From NCBI RefSeq assembly GCF_002764115.1, contig NZ_CP017940.1:2640501-2704500 (forward strand): a stretch of 64,000 bases of DNA, in the 5' to 3' direction. Numbering within the stretch: position 1 is the first letter of the stretch; every line of letters begins with the position of its first letter. The notes under the pieces were generated by a model. That model was not told where the DNA came from and ran no database searches. It was given only the letters and a program-made list of their open reading frames with translations. The position numbers and the translations under genes were made by a program. This stretch comes from Phyllobacterium zundukense. GTDB lineage: Bacteria; Pseudomonadota; Alphaproteobacteria; Rhizobiales; Rhizobiaceae. Shown here in pieces: positions 40,319-50,503 of this stretch.

Positions 40319-41133
40319 TCCTTGACGACAGAAATGTCCGGTGCGTCCACGGCCTTCATGCCAACGACATGATAACCACTATCAGCGTGATGTATCTCGC
40401 CGGTGACAGAACGCGACAGGTCAGAGAGGAAATAGAGACCCGCATCGCCGACTTCCTCGATGGTGACGGTACGGCGCAACGGCGCATTGTACTCATTCCA
40501 TTTGAGAATGTAGCGGAAATCACCGATACCGGAAGCCGCAAGGGTTTTGATCGGTCCGGCCGATATTGCGTTGACACGGATATTATCCGGGCCAAGATCC
40601 ACAGCAAGATATTTCACGCTTGCCTCAAGCGCGGCCTTGGCAACACCCATGACGTTGTAATTCGGCATGACCTTTTCCGCGCCATAATAGGTCAGTGTCA
40701 GAATAGAACCGCCGTTCGTCATGAGTTTTTCGGCTCGCTTGGCCACGGCGGTGAGGGAGAACACCGAGATCAGCATGGTCTTGCTGAAATTGGCTTCCGA
40801 CGTATCGACATAGCGACCGGTCAGTTCATCCTTGTCGGAAAAACCGATGGCATGTACGAGAAAATCGAGCTTGCCCCATTCCTTTTCGAGTGCGGCAAAG
40901 CAAGCGTCGATGGTCGACGCATCCGAAACATCGCAGTGGCCGCACAAAAATGCGCCGAGTTCCTGCGCAAGCGGCTCGACACGCTTTTTCAATGCATCGC
41001 CCTGATAGGTGAATGCAAGTTCGGCACCGGCATCGTGCGCTGCCTTGGCAATACCCCAGGCGATCGACCGATTATTGGCAACGCCCATAATGAGGCCGCG
41101 TTTACCTTGCATCAAACCAGTTTTGGCGGTCAT
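40315..41133 (-). CDS. fabI: Enoyl-ACP reductase [NADH] FabI
   Basis: FabI reduces enoyl-ACP in the last step of each fatty-acid elongation round. The 272-residue SDR has GLIMGVANNRSIAWGIA as nucleotide site and the Tyr-X6-Lys active site in PNYNVMGVAKAALEASVKYLA, with SGIGDFRYIL following. The upstream frame to 41178 adds no family match; the ATG at 41133 has an AGGG about 8 nt upstream. It precedes the histidine phosphatase gene and follows the DnaJ-class gene by 91 nt. Confidence 0.96.
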   Translation of the reverse strand: MTAKTGLMQGKRGLIMGVANNRSIAWGIAKAAHDAGAELAFTYQGDALKKRVEPLAQELGAFLCGHCDVSDASTIDACFAALEKEWGKLDFLVHAIGFSDKDELTGRYVDTSEANFSKTMLISVFSLTAVAKRAEKLMTNGGSILTLTYYGAEKVMPNYNVMGVAKAALEASVKYLAVDLGPDNIRVNAISAGPIKTLAASGIGDFRYILKWNEYNAPLRRTVTIEEVGDAGLYFLSDLSRSVTGEIHHADSGYHVVGMKAVDAPDISVVKD

Positions 41134-41224
41134 ATACCAACCCTTCATGAGACTTATGATTGATGTGCGGTATCGCACAGCCCGCGCCGGGCTTCAAGCA
41201 CACTGTCAATGTCGTTTTGGATTT

Positions 41225-42151
41225 TCAGTGGCTGGTGTCGCGTAAGAATGCTTCCAGCGCAGGATCGCCGTTTTCCGGCAACATGATGCGAACGTGCGCG
41301 AACAGATCGCCGTGGCCATCCGGTTTCTTGGGTAAACCTTTGCCTTTCAGCCTTAAAACGCGGTCAGAGCTGGTCCAGGGCGGTACTTTAACCGCAACAC
41401 GGCCGCGGAGCGTCTCGACTTCCTGGCGTGATCCGAGAGCGGCATCATGCAGCGAAACCGGAAGTTCGATATGAAGATCCCTTCCCTCGACGCGAAATTT
41501 GGGATGCGGTTTGAAGCGGATCGTGACCAATGCGTCGCCCGGAGTGCCGCCGGGAATCGCTTCTCCCTGCCCCTTCAACCGAATCGTTTGACCATTTTCG
41601 ACATGCGTCGGCAATTTGATTGCCAGCCTCTTGCCATTCGGGAAGACAGCTTCGACCTTTTCAGCCCCAGCTGCCTGTTCGAGAGTAATGTCTATCGTTG
41701 CCTGCAGATCAGTGCCTTTCCGAGGTCCGGCACGGCGCGCGCCGCCAAAGCCGCCCCCCATTCCGGCAGTCTCTCCAAACAGGCTGCTCAATATGTCGTC
41801 GGCACCGAAGCCCTGGTTACCGGCAGTACGGAACTCAAAACCACCGGCACGTTGGCGCCCGCCGCCAAACCCGGCAAAAGGATCGCCCCCTGCTCCCGAA
41901 AAACCTTCAAAGCCGTGCGGCGCGCGCTGCTTGCCTTCAGCGTCGATCTCGCCGCGGTCAAACTGGCCACGGCGTTCCTTGTCACCGACGATTTCGTAGG
42001 CCTGATTGATCTCGGAAAAATTTGCCTGCGCCTTCGGGTCATCCTGATTCTGATCCGGATGATATTTTTTGGCGAGCTTGCGAAACGCCGATTTTATTTC
42101 TTCAGGCTTCGCCGTCTTGGCGACGCCCAGCACGGTATAGGGATCGCGCAT
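41225..42151 (-). CDS. DnaJ-class co-chaperone without zinc finger (CbpA-like)
   Basis: The 308-residue protein has a J domain at the N-terminus with HPD at residues 31-33 ([15 protein letters not shown]), a Gly/Phe-rich linker (about 75-130) and the DnaJ C-terminal substrate domain ([30 protein letters not shown]). The CxxCxGxG zinc repeats of full DnaJ are missing, so it is of type II, like CbpA. It would stimulate DnaK. It is on the minus strand upstream of fabI, in an arrangement with pdxH often seen in relatives. Confidence 0.93.
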   Translation of the reverse strand: MRDPYTVLGVAKTAKPEEIKSAFRKLAKKYHPDQNQDDPKAQANFSEINQAYEIVGDKERRGQFDRGEIDAEGKQRAPHGFEGFSGAGGDPFAGFGGGRQRAGGFEFRTAGNQGFGADDILSSLFGETAGMGGGFGGARRAGPRKGTDLQATIDITLEQAAGAEKVEAVFPNGKRLAIKLPTHVENGQTIRLKGQGEAIPGGTPGDALVTIRFKPHPKFRVEGRDLHIELPVSLHDAALGSRQEVETLRGRVAVKVPPWTSSDRVLRLKGKGLPKKPDGHGDLFAHVRIMLPENGDPALEAFLRDTSH

Positions 42152-42275
42152 GTGTCTGCCTTTCCTCGCAAGAGCGAGACAACTTGGGATTGTTCCGCAG
42201 CTATATGTTTATGAATAGGAAGAAATTCCAGAGATTTGAAGCAAAAAACAGAAGAATGGCACAGATTTTGCTCGC

Positions 42276-42746
42276 TTACATTGGCGCGAAGGATTTCAAT
42301 GTCCATTGCCCGCCATTCTGCATGCAGGTCTCGCCCTTGTAGAGCATGACGCCATCGAATGATTCGCGCGAAGTCTGGAATTCACGGCAAAGACCAGCGT
42401 CATCTTTCTTCTCGGCAATGGTCGTGATCGTTCCCTGGCTGCCAGTTTCAGGATTTGACCACGGAACCGGCTTGTTGCCCCATTGCGTGAAATTCAGCGC
42501 TGAAACGATGTTGCGCACCGTCGTTTGATCCGACGAACCCTTGCTGTCAACAGGTTGTGCCGGGGCGACCGATCCCGTAACAGTTGCTTGATCGGGAACC
42601 GCTCTCTCAATGCTGAAACCCTTCATGGCGCAGCCGGACAACAAGCATAGGGAAACGGCGGCGGCGAAGCCCAGACAAGGCCCGCACCTATCCTGTTTTT
42701 TTGCACCAAATTTCTTGCTATCAGATTGTGGAAACGCCAAACACAT
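42276..42746 (-). CDS. RT0821/Lpp0805-type surface lipoprotein
   Basis: The 156-residue product has a signal with lipobox LLSGC (Cys at about residue 39) and a C-terminal domain of the RT0821/Lpp0805 type: NKPVPWSNPETGSQGTITTIAE, LCREFQTSRESFDGVMLYKGETCMQ and NGGQWTL. Members are small surface lipoproteins of alphaproteobacteria without a known function. The ATG at 42746 has AGAGAG closely upstream; the longer frame uses TTG. It is divergent from pdxH with 50 nt between starts. Confidence 0.78.
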   Translation of the reverse strand: MCLAFPQSDSKKFGAKKQDRCGPCLGFAAAVSLCLLSGCAMKGFSIERAVPDQATVTGSVAPAQPVDSKGSSDQTTVRNIVSALNFTQWGNKPVPWSNPETGSQGTITTIAEKKDDAGLCREFQTSRESFDGVMLYKGETCMQNGGQWTLKSFAPM

Positions 42747-42796
42747 ATCTCTCTTTAACAAGGTCAATCCGAAATGACTATGGGACTATGGATTAA

Positions 42797-43408
42797 ATGA
42801 AGTTAACAACAGATGACTTCACGGAAAAATCCGAACCGTTTGCGCTCTTCGATGAATGGCTGGCTGACGCAACGAAAACCGAGCCAAATGATCCCAACGC
42901 TGTCGCGCTGGCAACGGTCGATGAAGATGGCTTGCCGGATGTTCGCATGGTTCTTCTCAAGGGATTTGATAGCCAAGGCTTTGTTTTCTATACAAATTTC
43001 GAAAGCCAAAAGGGCCGCGAAATTCTTGGTTCGATGAAGGCTGCCATGTGCTTTCACTGGAAAACACTTCGCCGTCAAGTGCGCATCCGTGGACCCGTAG
43101 AGGTCGTCAGCAACGAAGAAGCCGATGCCTACTATGCAACGCGTCCTCGTGGAAGCCGCATCGGTGCCTGGGCTTCTAAACAATCGCGTCCTCTTGAAAG
43201 CCGCTTTGCCCTGGAGAAGGCCGTGGCCGAATATACCGCTCGCTATGCGATTGGCGAAATCCCGCGTCCGGCGTATTGGTCAGGATTTCGTATTCGTCCG
43301 ACCTCGATTGAATTCTGGCACGACCGGCCATTCCGCCTGCATGACCGGATGGTTTTCAGTCGCGACACGCCCGAAGGCGATTGGGACAAGACGCGGCTCT
43401 ATCCTTGA
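42797..43408 (+). CDS. pdxH: Pyridoxamine 5'-phosphate oxidase
   Basis: PdxH oxidises pyridoxamine or pyridoxine phosphate to PLP with FMN. The 203-residue protein has [21 protein letters not shown], the FMN site [23 protein letters not shown] and the C-terminal [18 protein letters not shown]. The product supplies the many PLP enzymes in the window (ThrC, the trans-sulfuration enzyme). It converges with the enoyl-CoA hydratase gene, 6 nt between stops. Confidence 0.96.
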   Translation: MKLTTDDFTEKSEPFALFDEWLADATKTEPNDPNAVALATVDEDGLPDVRMVLLKGFDSQGFVFYTNFESQKGREILGSMKAAMCFHWKTLRRQVRIRGPVEVVSNEEADAYYATRPRGSRIGAWASKQSRPLESRFALEKAVAEYTARYAIGEIPRPAYWSGFRIRPTSIEFWHDRPFRLHDRMVFSRDTPEGDWDKTRLYP

Positions 43409-43414
43409 ACCCAA

Positions 43415-44167
43415 TCAGCCTTTCTTGCGCGTGAGAAAAGCCATCAAGGCGTTGCGCGCCTCTTCCGACTGGAGGCGTTCGGCAAAATGCTTCGCTTCCA
43501 GTTTGATACGCTCGACGACCTCTTCTCGCGGCATGCGCAGAAGATCGCGCGATATTCGCATGGCTTCGGGCGGCTTTGCAGCGATTTCGCTAGCCACTCT
43601 CAACACGGTGCTTTCGAGCTCTTCGGTTTCGACCAGCTTGTAAACGAGACCGGCTTCCTTGGCCTCGACTGCGTTCAAGCCATCGCCCATCGCCAGGAAT
43701 GCAAAGGCCCTTTGATGGCCCATCAGAGCTGGCCCGAGCAGGCTCGATCCAGCTTCTGGCACCAAGCCAAGATCGACGAAAGGTGTCTTGAAGAACGATT
43801 GCGGCGTTGCAAACGTCAGATCGCAGTGGAAATGGATCGTTGTGCCGACGCCGATCGCAAGGCCGTCCACGCCAGCGAGAAGCGGCTTTTTCGCGTTGAC
43901 CAGAGCGATCAGGAAATCAATGACTTCGCTGCCCATAGTGCCGGTTGTGGCGAAAGCCATGAAATCCTGCAGATCATTGCCGGATGAAAACGCTCCCGGC
44001 ACGCCGAAGAAAACATGAGCGCGAACAGACGCGTCGGAATCACCATCGACAATCGCCTTGGTCATCGCCGCATACATGGCGCGGGTAAGAGCGTTCTTCT
44101 TGTCCGGCCGGTTTATGCGAATGGTCTGAACAGCACCTTGGCGCTCGATTTGAATATGGTCTGACAT
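43415..44167 (-). CDS. Enoyl-CoA hydratase/isomerase family protein
   Basis: The 250-residue crotonase-fold protein has GVPGAFSSGNDLQDF, one of the oxyanion-hole loops, then PLLAGVDGLAIGVGTTIHFHCDL with the second Gly and TPFVDLGLVPEAGSS with the catalytic acid region. It probably hydrates or isomerises enoyl-CoA in beta-oxidation; the exact substrate is unknown. The ATG at 44167 is chosen, since the longer frame overlaps the acyl-CoA dehydrogenase gene. It is 10 nt downstream of that gene, so the two are an operon. Confidence 0.9.
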   Translation of the reverse strand: MSDHIQIERQGAVQTIRINRPDKKNALTRAMYAAMTKAIVDGDSDASVRAHVFFGVPGAFSSGNDLQDFMAFATTGTMGSEVIDFLIALVNAKKPLLAGVDGLAIGVGTTIHFHCDLTFATPQSFFKTPFVDLGLVPEAGSSLLGPALMGHQRAFAFLAMGDGLNAVEAKEAGLVYKLVETEELESTVLRVASEIAAKPPEAMRISRDLLRMPREEVVERIKLEAKHFAERLQSEEARNALMAFLTRKKG

Positions 44168-44177
44168 GGGTTTCCCT

Positions 44178-45953
44178 TTATGAAGCGAGGGCCGAACGAG
44201 CGCCAAGCAAGCTGGCCGCGCCATGAATGACACGATCTTTCAAGGCACTGGTTTCCGACAGGAGGTTTTCGGCAAAGAACCGAGCCAGAGCCGTGCGCCC
44301 GGCGTTTTCTCCGCCCAGCGCGCCCTTCGCGAGATACGTTGCGCCGGAGGCAAGACCAAAGAGGCGCAGATAGGGCGTGGCGCCCGCATAGGCCTCGCTG
44401 ATTTCACCCTTGGCAAGTGCCTGCTGCAGCCACACGCTGGTTGACTCCAGATCATCCAGCCCGGCCTGAAGGCGTTCGCCCGTATCTCCGAAGTCGGCGC
44501 TGTTCGAGGCAGTGACGGCCTCCGCCACGGCGCGCAGTTCAGCGATATACGCCTTGATATGCTCACCACCGTCCAGTGGCAATTTGCGCTGGACGAGATC
44601 AATTGCCTGGATGCCGTTGGTGCCCTCATAGATCGGCGCAATGCGTGCATCGCGGAGAAACTGCGCTGCGCCCGTTTCCTCTATGAATCCCATACCGCCA
44701 TGGACCTGGATGCCGATCGAGGCGACATCGACGCCAATATCGGTCGAGAACGCCTTGGCGACGGGCGTCAGCAGATTGGCGCGATCGGCCCAATGACGGG
44801 CATCATCGCCTGTGCCGGTCTTTGCCATGTCAAGCGCATGGGCGCAGGCGTAGGCGATGGAACGGGCAGCTCCGGTCAGCCCCTTCATCGTCAGCAGATT
44901 GCGCTGCACATCCGGATGCTCGACGATCGGGCTCATCCCCTCACCCGTCCAGCCTGGCGCGCGCATCTGACGGCGCTCCTTCGCATAGGCAAGGGACTTC
45001 TGATAGGCAGCTTCGGCCACGGCCACGCCCTGAATACCGACCGCAAGACGTGCATTGTTCATCATCGTAAACATGCAGGCGAGACCCCGATTTTCCTCAC
45101 CAATCAACCAACCGAGGGCGCCGGGGTCCCGGCCCTTGGCGAAACCATCGCCATAGATCATCGTGCAGGTGGGCGAGCCATGGATGCCCATCTTGTGCTC
45201 GACGCCGCTGCAGAAGACGTCATTGCGCGCGCCGAGAGAGCCATCTGCATTAACGAGGAACTTCGGCACCAAAAACAGCGAGATGCCCTTGGTACCGGCC
45301 GGAGCGTCGGGCAACCTCGCCAGGACCATGTGAATGATATTCTCCGTCAGGTCATGCTCGCCGTAAGTGATGAATATCTTGCTGCCGAAAATCCGGTACG
45401 TACCGTCCTCGGCCCGCTCTGCCCTGGTCCGCAAGGCACCGACATCGGAGCCCGCCTGCGGTTCGGTCAGGTTCATCGTTCCCATCCACTCGCCTGAAAC
45501 AAGCTTTGGCAGATAGGTTTGCTTCAGGTCATCGGTTGCGTGGGCTTCGAGCGCCTCGATGGCGCCGAGTGTCAGTGTCGGACCAATGCCGAACGCCATC
45601 GAACCCGAGTTCCACATCTCGAAGGTTGCAATGGCCAGCATCATCGGCAGGCCCTGCCCGCCAAATTCCTCTTTCCCGGTCAAGGCATTCCAGCCGCTGG
45701 AAATCCATTCCTGGTAAACGTCTTTCCAGCCGGGCGGCATCGTAACCTCGGCGTCCTTGAGAGGCGTGCCATGTTTGTCGCCAATTTCCAGCAGTGGTGC
45801 GACATGTGTCGAAGCAAACTTTCCGGCTTCTTCAAGAATTGCGTCCACGAGATCGTCCGATAGATCTCCAAAACGGCCTTGCGCAATGGCATTATCCAGT
45901 CCGGCGACTTTCTTCAGAGTGTGGGCGATTTCTTCTACGGGCGCGCGGTACAT
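44178..45953 (-). CDS. Acyl-CoA dehydrogenase (FadE-like, long form)
   Basis: The 591-residue FAD enzyme has the N-terminal helical domain, the middle beta domain with MNLTEPQAGSDVGALRT and YRIFGSKIFITYGEHD, and the C-terminal helical domain with EIIGTNGIQ-type IYEGTNGIQAIDLVQRKL. A further domain of about 130 residues at the end is typical of the long FadE-type members. It introduces the first double bond in fatty acyl-CoA. Transcribed away from the GH25 gene, with a 218-nt divergent region holding CtrA-like repeats. Confidence 0.93.
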   Translation of the reverse strand: MYRAPVEEIAHTLKKVAGLDNAIAQGRFGDLSDDLVDAILEEAGKFASTHVAPLLEIGDKHGTPLKDAEVTMPPGWKDVYQEWISSGWNALTGKEEFGGQGLPMMLAIATFEMWNSGSMAFGIGPTLTLGAIEALEAHATDDLKQTYLPKLVSGEWMGTMNLTEPQAGSDVGALRTRAERAEDGTYRIFGSKIFITYGEHDLTENIIHMVLARLPDAPAGTKGISLFLVPKFLVNADGSLGARNDVFCSGVEHKMGIHGSPTCTMIYGDGFAKGRDPGALGWLIGEENRGLACMFTMMNNARLAVGIQGVAVAEAAYQKSLAYAKERRQMRAPGWTGEGMSPIVEHPDVQRNLLTMKGLTGAARSIAYACAHALDMAKTGTGDDARHWADRANLLTPVAKAFSTDIGVDVASIGIQVHGGMGFIEETGAAQFLRDARIAPIYEGTNGIQAIDLVQRKLPLDGGEHIKAYIAELRAVAEAVTASNSADFGDTGERLQAGLDDLESTSVWLQQALAKGEISEAYAGATPYLRLFGLASGATYLAKGALGGENAGRTALARFFAENLLSETSALKDRVIHGAASLLGARSALAS

Positions 45954-46079
45954 GGATCACGGTCTCCTCATCCGGTGATGCTTGTTGCGGGCGGCACATT
46001 GCAACCGCGAGGGCGTTCAAGGCAAGTGGATTTTTACGTAAACGTAAGATATTCACCCTTCCGACAAAAACAAGCGCAT

Positions 46080-46107
46080 TTAACGGTGACTAACGGTATA
46101 TTAACCG
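46080..46107 (+). promoter_or_regulatory. CtrA-like repeats upstream of the GH25 gene
   Basis: Three direct repeats, TAACGG at 46081, TAACGG at 46091 and TAACCG at 46102, are spaced 10 and 11 bp, one helical turn. The second and third form CTAA-CGGTATA-TTAAC, one mismatch from the CtrA consensus TTAA-N7-TTAAC. They lie 65-92 nt before the GH25 TTG start. CtrA control is inferred. Confidence 0.45.
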
Positions 46108-46171
46108 CGATGCAGCGACCATCTTCCCGTAATGTGGGGTTTGGAGACTTGATCGCGAGGGGACATCCTAT

Positions 46172-47350
46172 TTGACGAGCCGAGTACGTGCTTTTGCTAT
46201 GATCATTGCCGCCCTGCTTTCTGGCGGGCCGACGTATGCGGACTCGGAGTTCCAGACACCCTGGTCAAACAAGGAACGCGCAATCGTTCTGGATGGATAT
46301 GAGCACAACTCCTTCAATCTCGCGGAAATCGTCAAGGACGGGCGGGTCGCCGGCTTTATCCACAAAGGCTCGGATGGAATGCCCGCCAATTATCACTGCA
46401 CGCGCATCAGGGATGCGATGCAGCAGGAATTGTGCAAGCGCATATGGCGCAACTATTCCGTCTCCCGCGAGCTATACCAGACGCGCCGAGCCCTCGCCAA
46501 AGCACTCGGCCTGAAATGGGGCGCCTATCACCTCGGACGCCCGGGCAATCCGATCGAGCAGGCCAATCACTTCATCGACTATACCGAGCCGACCGCTGAT
46601 GAACTGATCGCGATCGACATCGAGAACAACGACCCCGATAAATTCATGTCGCTCCGTGACGCGGAGATTTTTGCCGAACACGTCAAATTCCGCGCCGGGC
46701 GTTATCCGGTGCTCTATACGAATGGCATCACAGCCAAATACATTGCCGATCACCGGCTGGAGTTTCCGATCCTCTCGCGCTTGCCGCTCTGGTATGCGCG
46801 TTATGAATCGGACATTGCGCCGCATTTCCCCAAGGGCAACTGGCAGGACTATGCGCTCTGGCAATTCACATCCCAGAGCAATTGCAGCAGGCAGCGCTGT
46901 CCCTATCGCCCGCCCGGGACGAACCGCGACATCGACGTCAATATCGCCGACATGACGGTACCAGAACTGAGGAGAGCTTGGCCTTTCGGTGAGCTTGTCA
47001 AAGCCATACCGCCCGATGATCTGCCAAAACCCGACACAAAACCAGTCAACCAGCCCAATGTACTGGTAGCGTCGGCTGAGCCTTTGCGCGCTGGCAGTCC
47101 CTCAGGCAAGCCAGCGGTCGACGGGACGATGACGGCTTCCGTGTTGCTACAGCCGATGGGCCGATTCCGCGTCAGGACACTGACTATTGATGCGCTGTCG
47201 GCTGCGTTGAGCGAATCCATTGCTCGCCAGACCGATCATTTCAATGACCATCTGTTTCTTGGCATGTCTACGGCATGTTTGGACAAGGTTGGTCTTGCTG
47301 CGGATGCAACAGACCACATCCGCTACCCGGCCCTGACGCCGTTCCTATAG
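46172..47350 (+). CDS. Secreted GH25-like glycoside hydrolase with C-terminal extension
   Basis: The 392-residue protein starts with a signal peptide (cleavage near TYA, residue 23) and a GH25 lysozyme-type barrel to about residue 240: [11 protein letters not shown] supplies the first Asp, [11 protein letters not shown] the catalytic DxE, and [11 protein letters not shown] the closing strand motif. Members cut the glycan of peptidoglycan. A C-terminal part of about 145 residues matches nothing I recognise. The start is TTG with AGGGG about 9 nt upstream; an ATG at 46199 would remove half of the signal peptide. CtrA-like repeats lie upstream. Confidence 0.83.
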   Translation: MTSRVRAFAMIIAALLSGGPTYADSEFQTPWSNKERAIVLDGYEHNSFNLAEIVKDGRVAGFIHKGSDGMPANYHCTRIRDAMQQELCKRIWRNYSVSRELYQTRRALAKALGLKWGAYHLGRPGNPIEQANHFIDYTEPTADELIAIDIENNDPDKFMSLRDAEIFAEHVKFRAGRYPVLYTNGITAKYIADHRLEFPILSRLPLWYARYESDIAPHFPKGNWQDYALWQFTSQSNCSRQRCPYRPPGTNRDIDVNIADMTVPELRRAWPFGELVKAIPPDDLPKPDTKPVNQPNVLVASAEPLRAGSPSGKPAVDGTMTASVLLQPMGRFRVRTLTIDALSAALSESIARQTDHFNDHLFLGMSTACLDKVGLAADATDHIRYPALTPFL

Positions 47351-48631
47351 GGCATCGCCCTTTTCACGGGCAATCGCCCGCCAGCCAATATCGTGCCGGT
47401 AAAAGCCTTCCGGCCAATCGATCCTGGCTATTGCGGCATAGGCGGCATCTTGCGCTTCCTGAACGGTCTTGCCGCTCGCCGTCACATTCAACACCCGGCC
47501 GCCATTGGCGACAAGCTCGCCATTCTTTGTTGCTGTCCCGGCGTGAAATATCTCGACTGCTTCATTTTCAGCGGCCGCGTCGACGCCTCTGATCACGCTG
47601 CCTTTTTCCGGCGCCGCCGGATAACCTCTGGCGGCCATGACCACCGTGAGCGCAGGATCGTCATTCCACCTGACGGACATCTGGTCCAGCGCCCCATCGG
47701 CAGCGGCCTTCAGCAACAACAGGACGTCGTCCTTCAAGCGCAGCATCAGCACTTGCGTCTCCGGATCGCCAAATCGCGTGTTGTACTCGATGAGCTTGGG
47801 ACCATCCTTGGTGATCATCAGACCTGCAAACAGCACGCCACTGAAGGGCGCACCGATTTCCGCCATGCCGCGCATGGTCGGCTCGATCAGTTCCCGCATG
47901 GTGCAGTCGATGATGTCCTGCGTCATCACAGGAGCGGGCGAATAGGCGCCCATGCCGCCGGTGTTCGCTCCCGTATCGCCATCGCCGACGCGCTTGTGAT
48001 CCTGCGCAGTACCGAATGGCAGTGCCGTCTTGCCATCGCACAGGCAGAAGAAGCTGGCCTCTTCACCATCCAGATATTCTTCCACCACAACCTCGGCGCC
48101 GGCACCACCGAATGCTCCGTCGAAACAAGCGTCCACAGCGTCGAGCGCTTCCTGAACCTTAAACGCAACGACGACACCCTTGCCGGCCGCAAGTCCATCG
48201 GCCTTGACCACGATCGGCGCACCCTGTTGCCGGATATAGGCCTTGGCCGCTTCGGCCTGGGTGAAGCGCTGGTAAGCACCGGTCGGAATGTTGAAGCGGG
48301 CGCACAGATCCTTGGTGAAGCCCTTGGAACCCTCCAGCCGTGCTGCCGCCTTGGATGGTCCAAATACCGAGATGCCCGCGGCCCGCAGATCATCGGCGAT
48401 CCCGGCAACCAGCGGCGCCTCCGGGCCAACGACCACGAAGTCGATGGCATTCTCCTTGCAGAACGCAACGATCTCCCCATGCTTGGCGGGATCGAGTGCG
48501 ACACATTCGGCAACGCTGGCGATACCCGGATTACCGGGCGCGCAATAGAGTTTGGCCAGCACCGGCGAAGCTGCGATCTTCCATGCCAGCGCGTGTTCAC
48601 GGCCACCGGAACCTATCAGCAAGACATTCAT
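47345..48631 (-). CDS. purD: Phosphoribosylamine-glycine ligase
   Basis: PurD makes glycinamide ribonucleotide in purine synthesis. The 428-residue ATP-grasp enzyme opens [18 protein letters not shown] and contains [31 protein letters not shown] and [19 protein letters not shown]. It converges with the GH25 gene; the two reading frames overlap by 6 bp (CTATAG holds both TAG stops). It is divergent from ubiA with 142 nt between starts. Confidence 0.96.
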   Translation of the reverse strand: MNVLLIGSGGREHALAWKIAASPVLAKLYCAPGNPGIASVAECVALDPAKHGEIVAFCKENAIDFVVVGPEAPLVAGIADDLRAAGISVFGPSKAAARLEGSKGFTKDLCARFNIPTGAYQRFTQAEAAKAYIRQQGAPIVVKADGLAAGKGVVVAFKVQEALDAVDACFDGAFGGAGAEVVVEEYLDGEEASFFCLCDGKTALPFGTAQDHKRVGDGDTGANTGGMGAYSPAPVMTQDIIDCTMRELIEPTMRGMAEIGAPFSGVLFAGLMITKDGPKLIEYNTRFGDPETQVLMLRLKDDVLLLLKAAADGALDQMSVRWNDDPALTVVMAARGYPAAPEKGSVIRGVDAAAENEAVEIFHAGTATKNGELVANGGRVLNVTASGKTVQEAQDAAYAAIARIDWPEGFYRHDIGWRAIAREKGDAL

Positions 48632-48773
48632 CGAGATTGCTCCGCTATTCTAGAAGATTTGCCGTGTCGGTATGGCCTTGACGCGCAAGGGTCAAGCACG
48701 CAATCGCAAATTTGCCCTGAAAAACGGCGTATAGTCCTTGACTGCGGCGTAGACCGCTGACCAAGGTCAAACC

Positions 48774-49769
48774 ATGACATCAGAAAAAGACATCATCCAG
48801 TCAACGGAAGCCCGTGGCCGCGTTTTCGATGCGCCGTCGGGCCATTGGGTCTATCGCACCTTGCCGAACTGGCTCTGGCCTTATGCACAGCTGGCACGCT
48901 GGGACCGGCCCATCGGCTGGTGGCTCCTGCTGTGGCCGTGCTGGTGGGCGACTGCGCTTGCGGCGAGTGCAGGTGCAAAGGTCGGCACACCACTTTGGTC
49001 GGTGCTGCCCTCACCCTATCACCTGATCCTGTTTCTGATTGGCGCCATCGCCATGCGCGGCGCGGGCTGCACCTATAATGATCTTGCCGATGAGGACATC
49101 GACAACAAGGTTGCCCGTACCCGCTCGCGTCCGCTTCCCTCCGGTCAGGTGACCCGCAAACAAGCGAAGATCTTTCTGGTCCTGCAAGCACTGGTAGGGC
49201 TGGCGGTTGTCGTCCAGTTCAACCTCTTCACCATCGTCCTTGCCATCGGATCGCTGGTCATTGTTGCCATTTATCCCTTCATGAAGCGAATCACCAATTG
49301 GCCGCAACTCGTTCTTGGCCTTGCCTTTTCCTGGGGTGCGCTTGTCGGTTGGTCGGCACATTTCGGCTCGCTCGACTGGCCAGCTGTCCTGCTTTATGCG
49401 GGATCGATCCTGTGGGTGATCGGCTATGACACGATCTATGCCCATCAGGACAAGGAGGATGACGCGCTGGTTGGCGTACATTCCACAGCCAGGCTGTTTG
49501 GCAGCCGCACACGCGAAGCGCTGATGGTTCTCTACGGCGGCGCGCTGGGCCTGTTCCTCGGGGCATTTGCCGTTGCCGAAGTGCCGATGCCAGCCGTGGC
49601 GGGGCTGCTGGCTGCAGGCGCGCATATGTACCGCCAGATCATGACGCTCGACATTGACAACCCGACCGAATGCCTGCGCCTGTTCAAGTCGAATACCATC
49701 GTCGGCTGGCTGATCTTCCTTGGCCTGGTGTTTGGCGGGCTGTGGACCGTCGTCAAGCCACTCTTCTAG
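48774..49769 (+). CDS. ubiA: 4-hydroxybenzoate polyprenyltransferase
   Basis: UbiA joins 4-hydroxybenzoate to the polyprenyl chain in ubiquinone synthesis. The 331-residue protein has about eight membrane helices, the first Asp motif in CTYNDLADEDIDNKVARTRSRPLPSG and the second in YDTIYAHQDKEDDALVG. IspB, which makes the prenyl substrate, is encoded at 59632-60648. A leading AAGG lies 7 nt before the ATG. Downstream is a repeat-rich gap. Confidence 0.95.
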   Translation: MTSEKDIIQSTEARGRVFDAPSGHWVYRTLPNWLWPYAQLARWDRPIGWWLLLWPCWWATALAASAGAKVGTPLWSVLPSPYHLILFLIGAIAMRGAGCTYNDLADEDIDNKVARTRSRPLPSGQVTRKQAKIFLVLQALVGLAVVVQFNLFTIVLAIGSLVIVAIYPFMKRITNWPQLVLGLAFSWGALVGWSAHFGSLDWPAVLLYAGSILWVIGYDTIYAHQDKEDDALVGVHSTARLFGSRTREALMVLYGGALGLFLGAFAVAEVPMPAVAGLLAAGAHMYRQIMTLDIDNPTECLRLFKSNTIVGWLIFLGLVFGGLWTVVKPLF

Positions 49770-50273
49770 ACCCATAACCCATGTCAAAGAACAGGGTGTG
49801 GCTTGCCCTTGCCACGCCCGCTTTTGCGTCTGGCCATTGAATGGTGGTGGGAAAGACGGGCGGTCATCGAAGCGCGTCTTTGTAGAAGTATAATGCGATC
49901 CGAAGACCGCCCGCTGACGTTTTCCCCCTGCCGGCCGGCTTCTGCCTGTTCCGCGGGGCGAGTGGATGAGCGCCTGGAGTCCGGGCCCATCGTCGCCGTC
50001 GGTGCAGTGTCCGCACAATTGGCGTCGGCATCAACAACGCAGGCAATATCTGTGTGTCAGGCAGATTGACCTCCGAAGACGAACAGGTCGGCCAATGCCC
50101 GGGTCCGTTGCCCGCACATCGACACGCCGTCCTCCCCCACTTTCGAACGGCTCCGGAAGCAGCTCCCCATGGAAAGGACGGGAATAGGATAAACGAGGTT
50201 TGAAGGGGGTGGATAAGTTGGCGGGATTTTTTTCGGAATGACTGTCCCACCCCCACCCGCAGCTCCGCTGCAA

Positions 50274-50295
50274 CCTCCCCCATCAAAGGGGGAGG
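50274..50295. repeat. Palindromic hairpin CCTCCCCC/GGGGGAGG
   Basis: A perfect 8-bp stem with loop ATCAAA, in the repeat-rich gap downstream of ubiA. The same CCTCCCCC/GGGGGAGG core recurs in the larger inverted pair at 50373-50503, so it belongs to the same repeat type. Confidence 0.55.
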
Positions 50296-50372
50296 TGGGA
50301 GGTGGCAACGTCGCAACCAGCCTGGGACATTTCCAGCCAGACATACCAGCGAAGACACGCGCCGAGGTCTTT

Positions 50373-50503
50373 ACCCTCCCCCTTGTGGGGAGGGTCGGAC
50401 CCGCAGGTCCGGGGCGGGGTCTTGCAACTTAGGCGCGCGCCAAACTTCTAAGGAATACCCCTCCCTGCTGCTACGCAGCCTCCCTCCCCACAAGGGGGAG
50501 GGT
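50373..50503. repeat. 22-bp perfect inverted repeat pair around an 87-nt spacer
   Basis: The left arm at 50373-50394 begins ACCCTCCCCC and is repeated perfectly inverted at 50482-50503. Each arm is itself near-palindromic around TTGTGG/CCACAA. The spacer contains a further stem, CGGACC-CGCA-GGTCCG (50396-50411). The whole could fold as one long cruciform or hairpin. This is typical of palindromic interspersed repeats in Hyphomicrobiales; it is not coding. Confidence 0.8.

Noticed and set aside
42793..42807. TTAA-N6-TTAAC at the start of pdxH
   Set aside because: The spacing is 6 instead of 7, and the second half lies inside the coding region, so it is not counted as a CtrA site.
49803..50358. 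Open frames of 88 and 164 codons in the gap after ubiA
   Set aside because: They run through palindromic repeats, overlap on opposite strands and have no ribosome site or family match.
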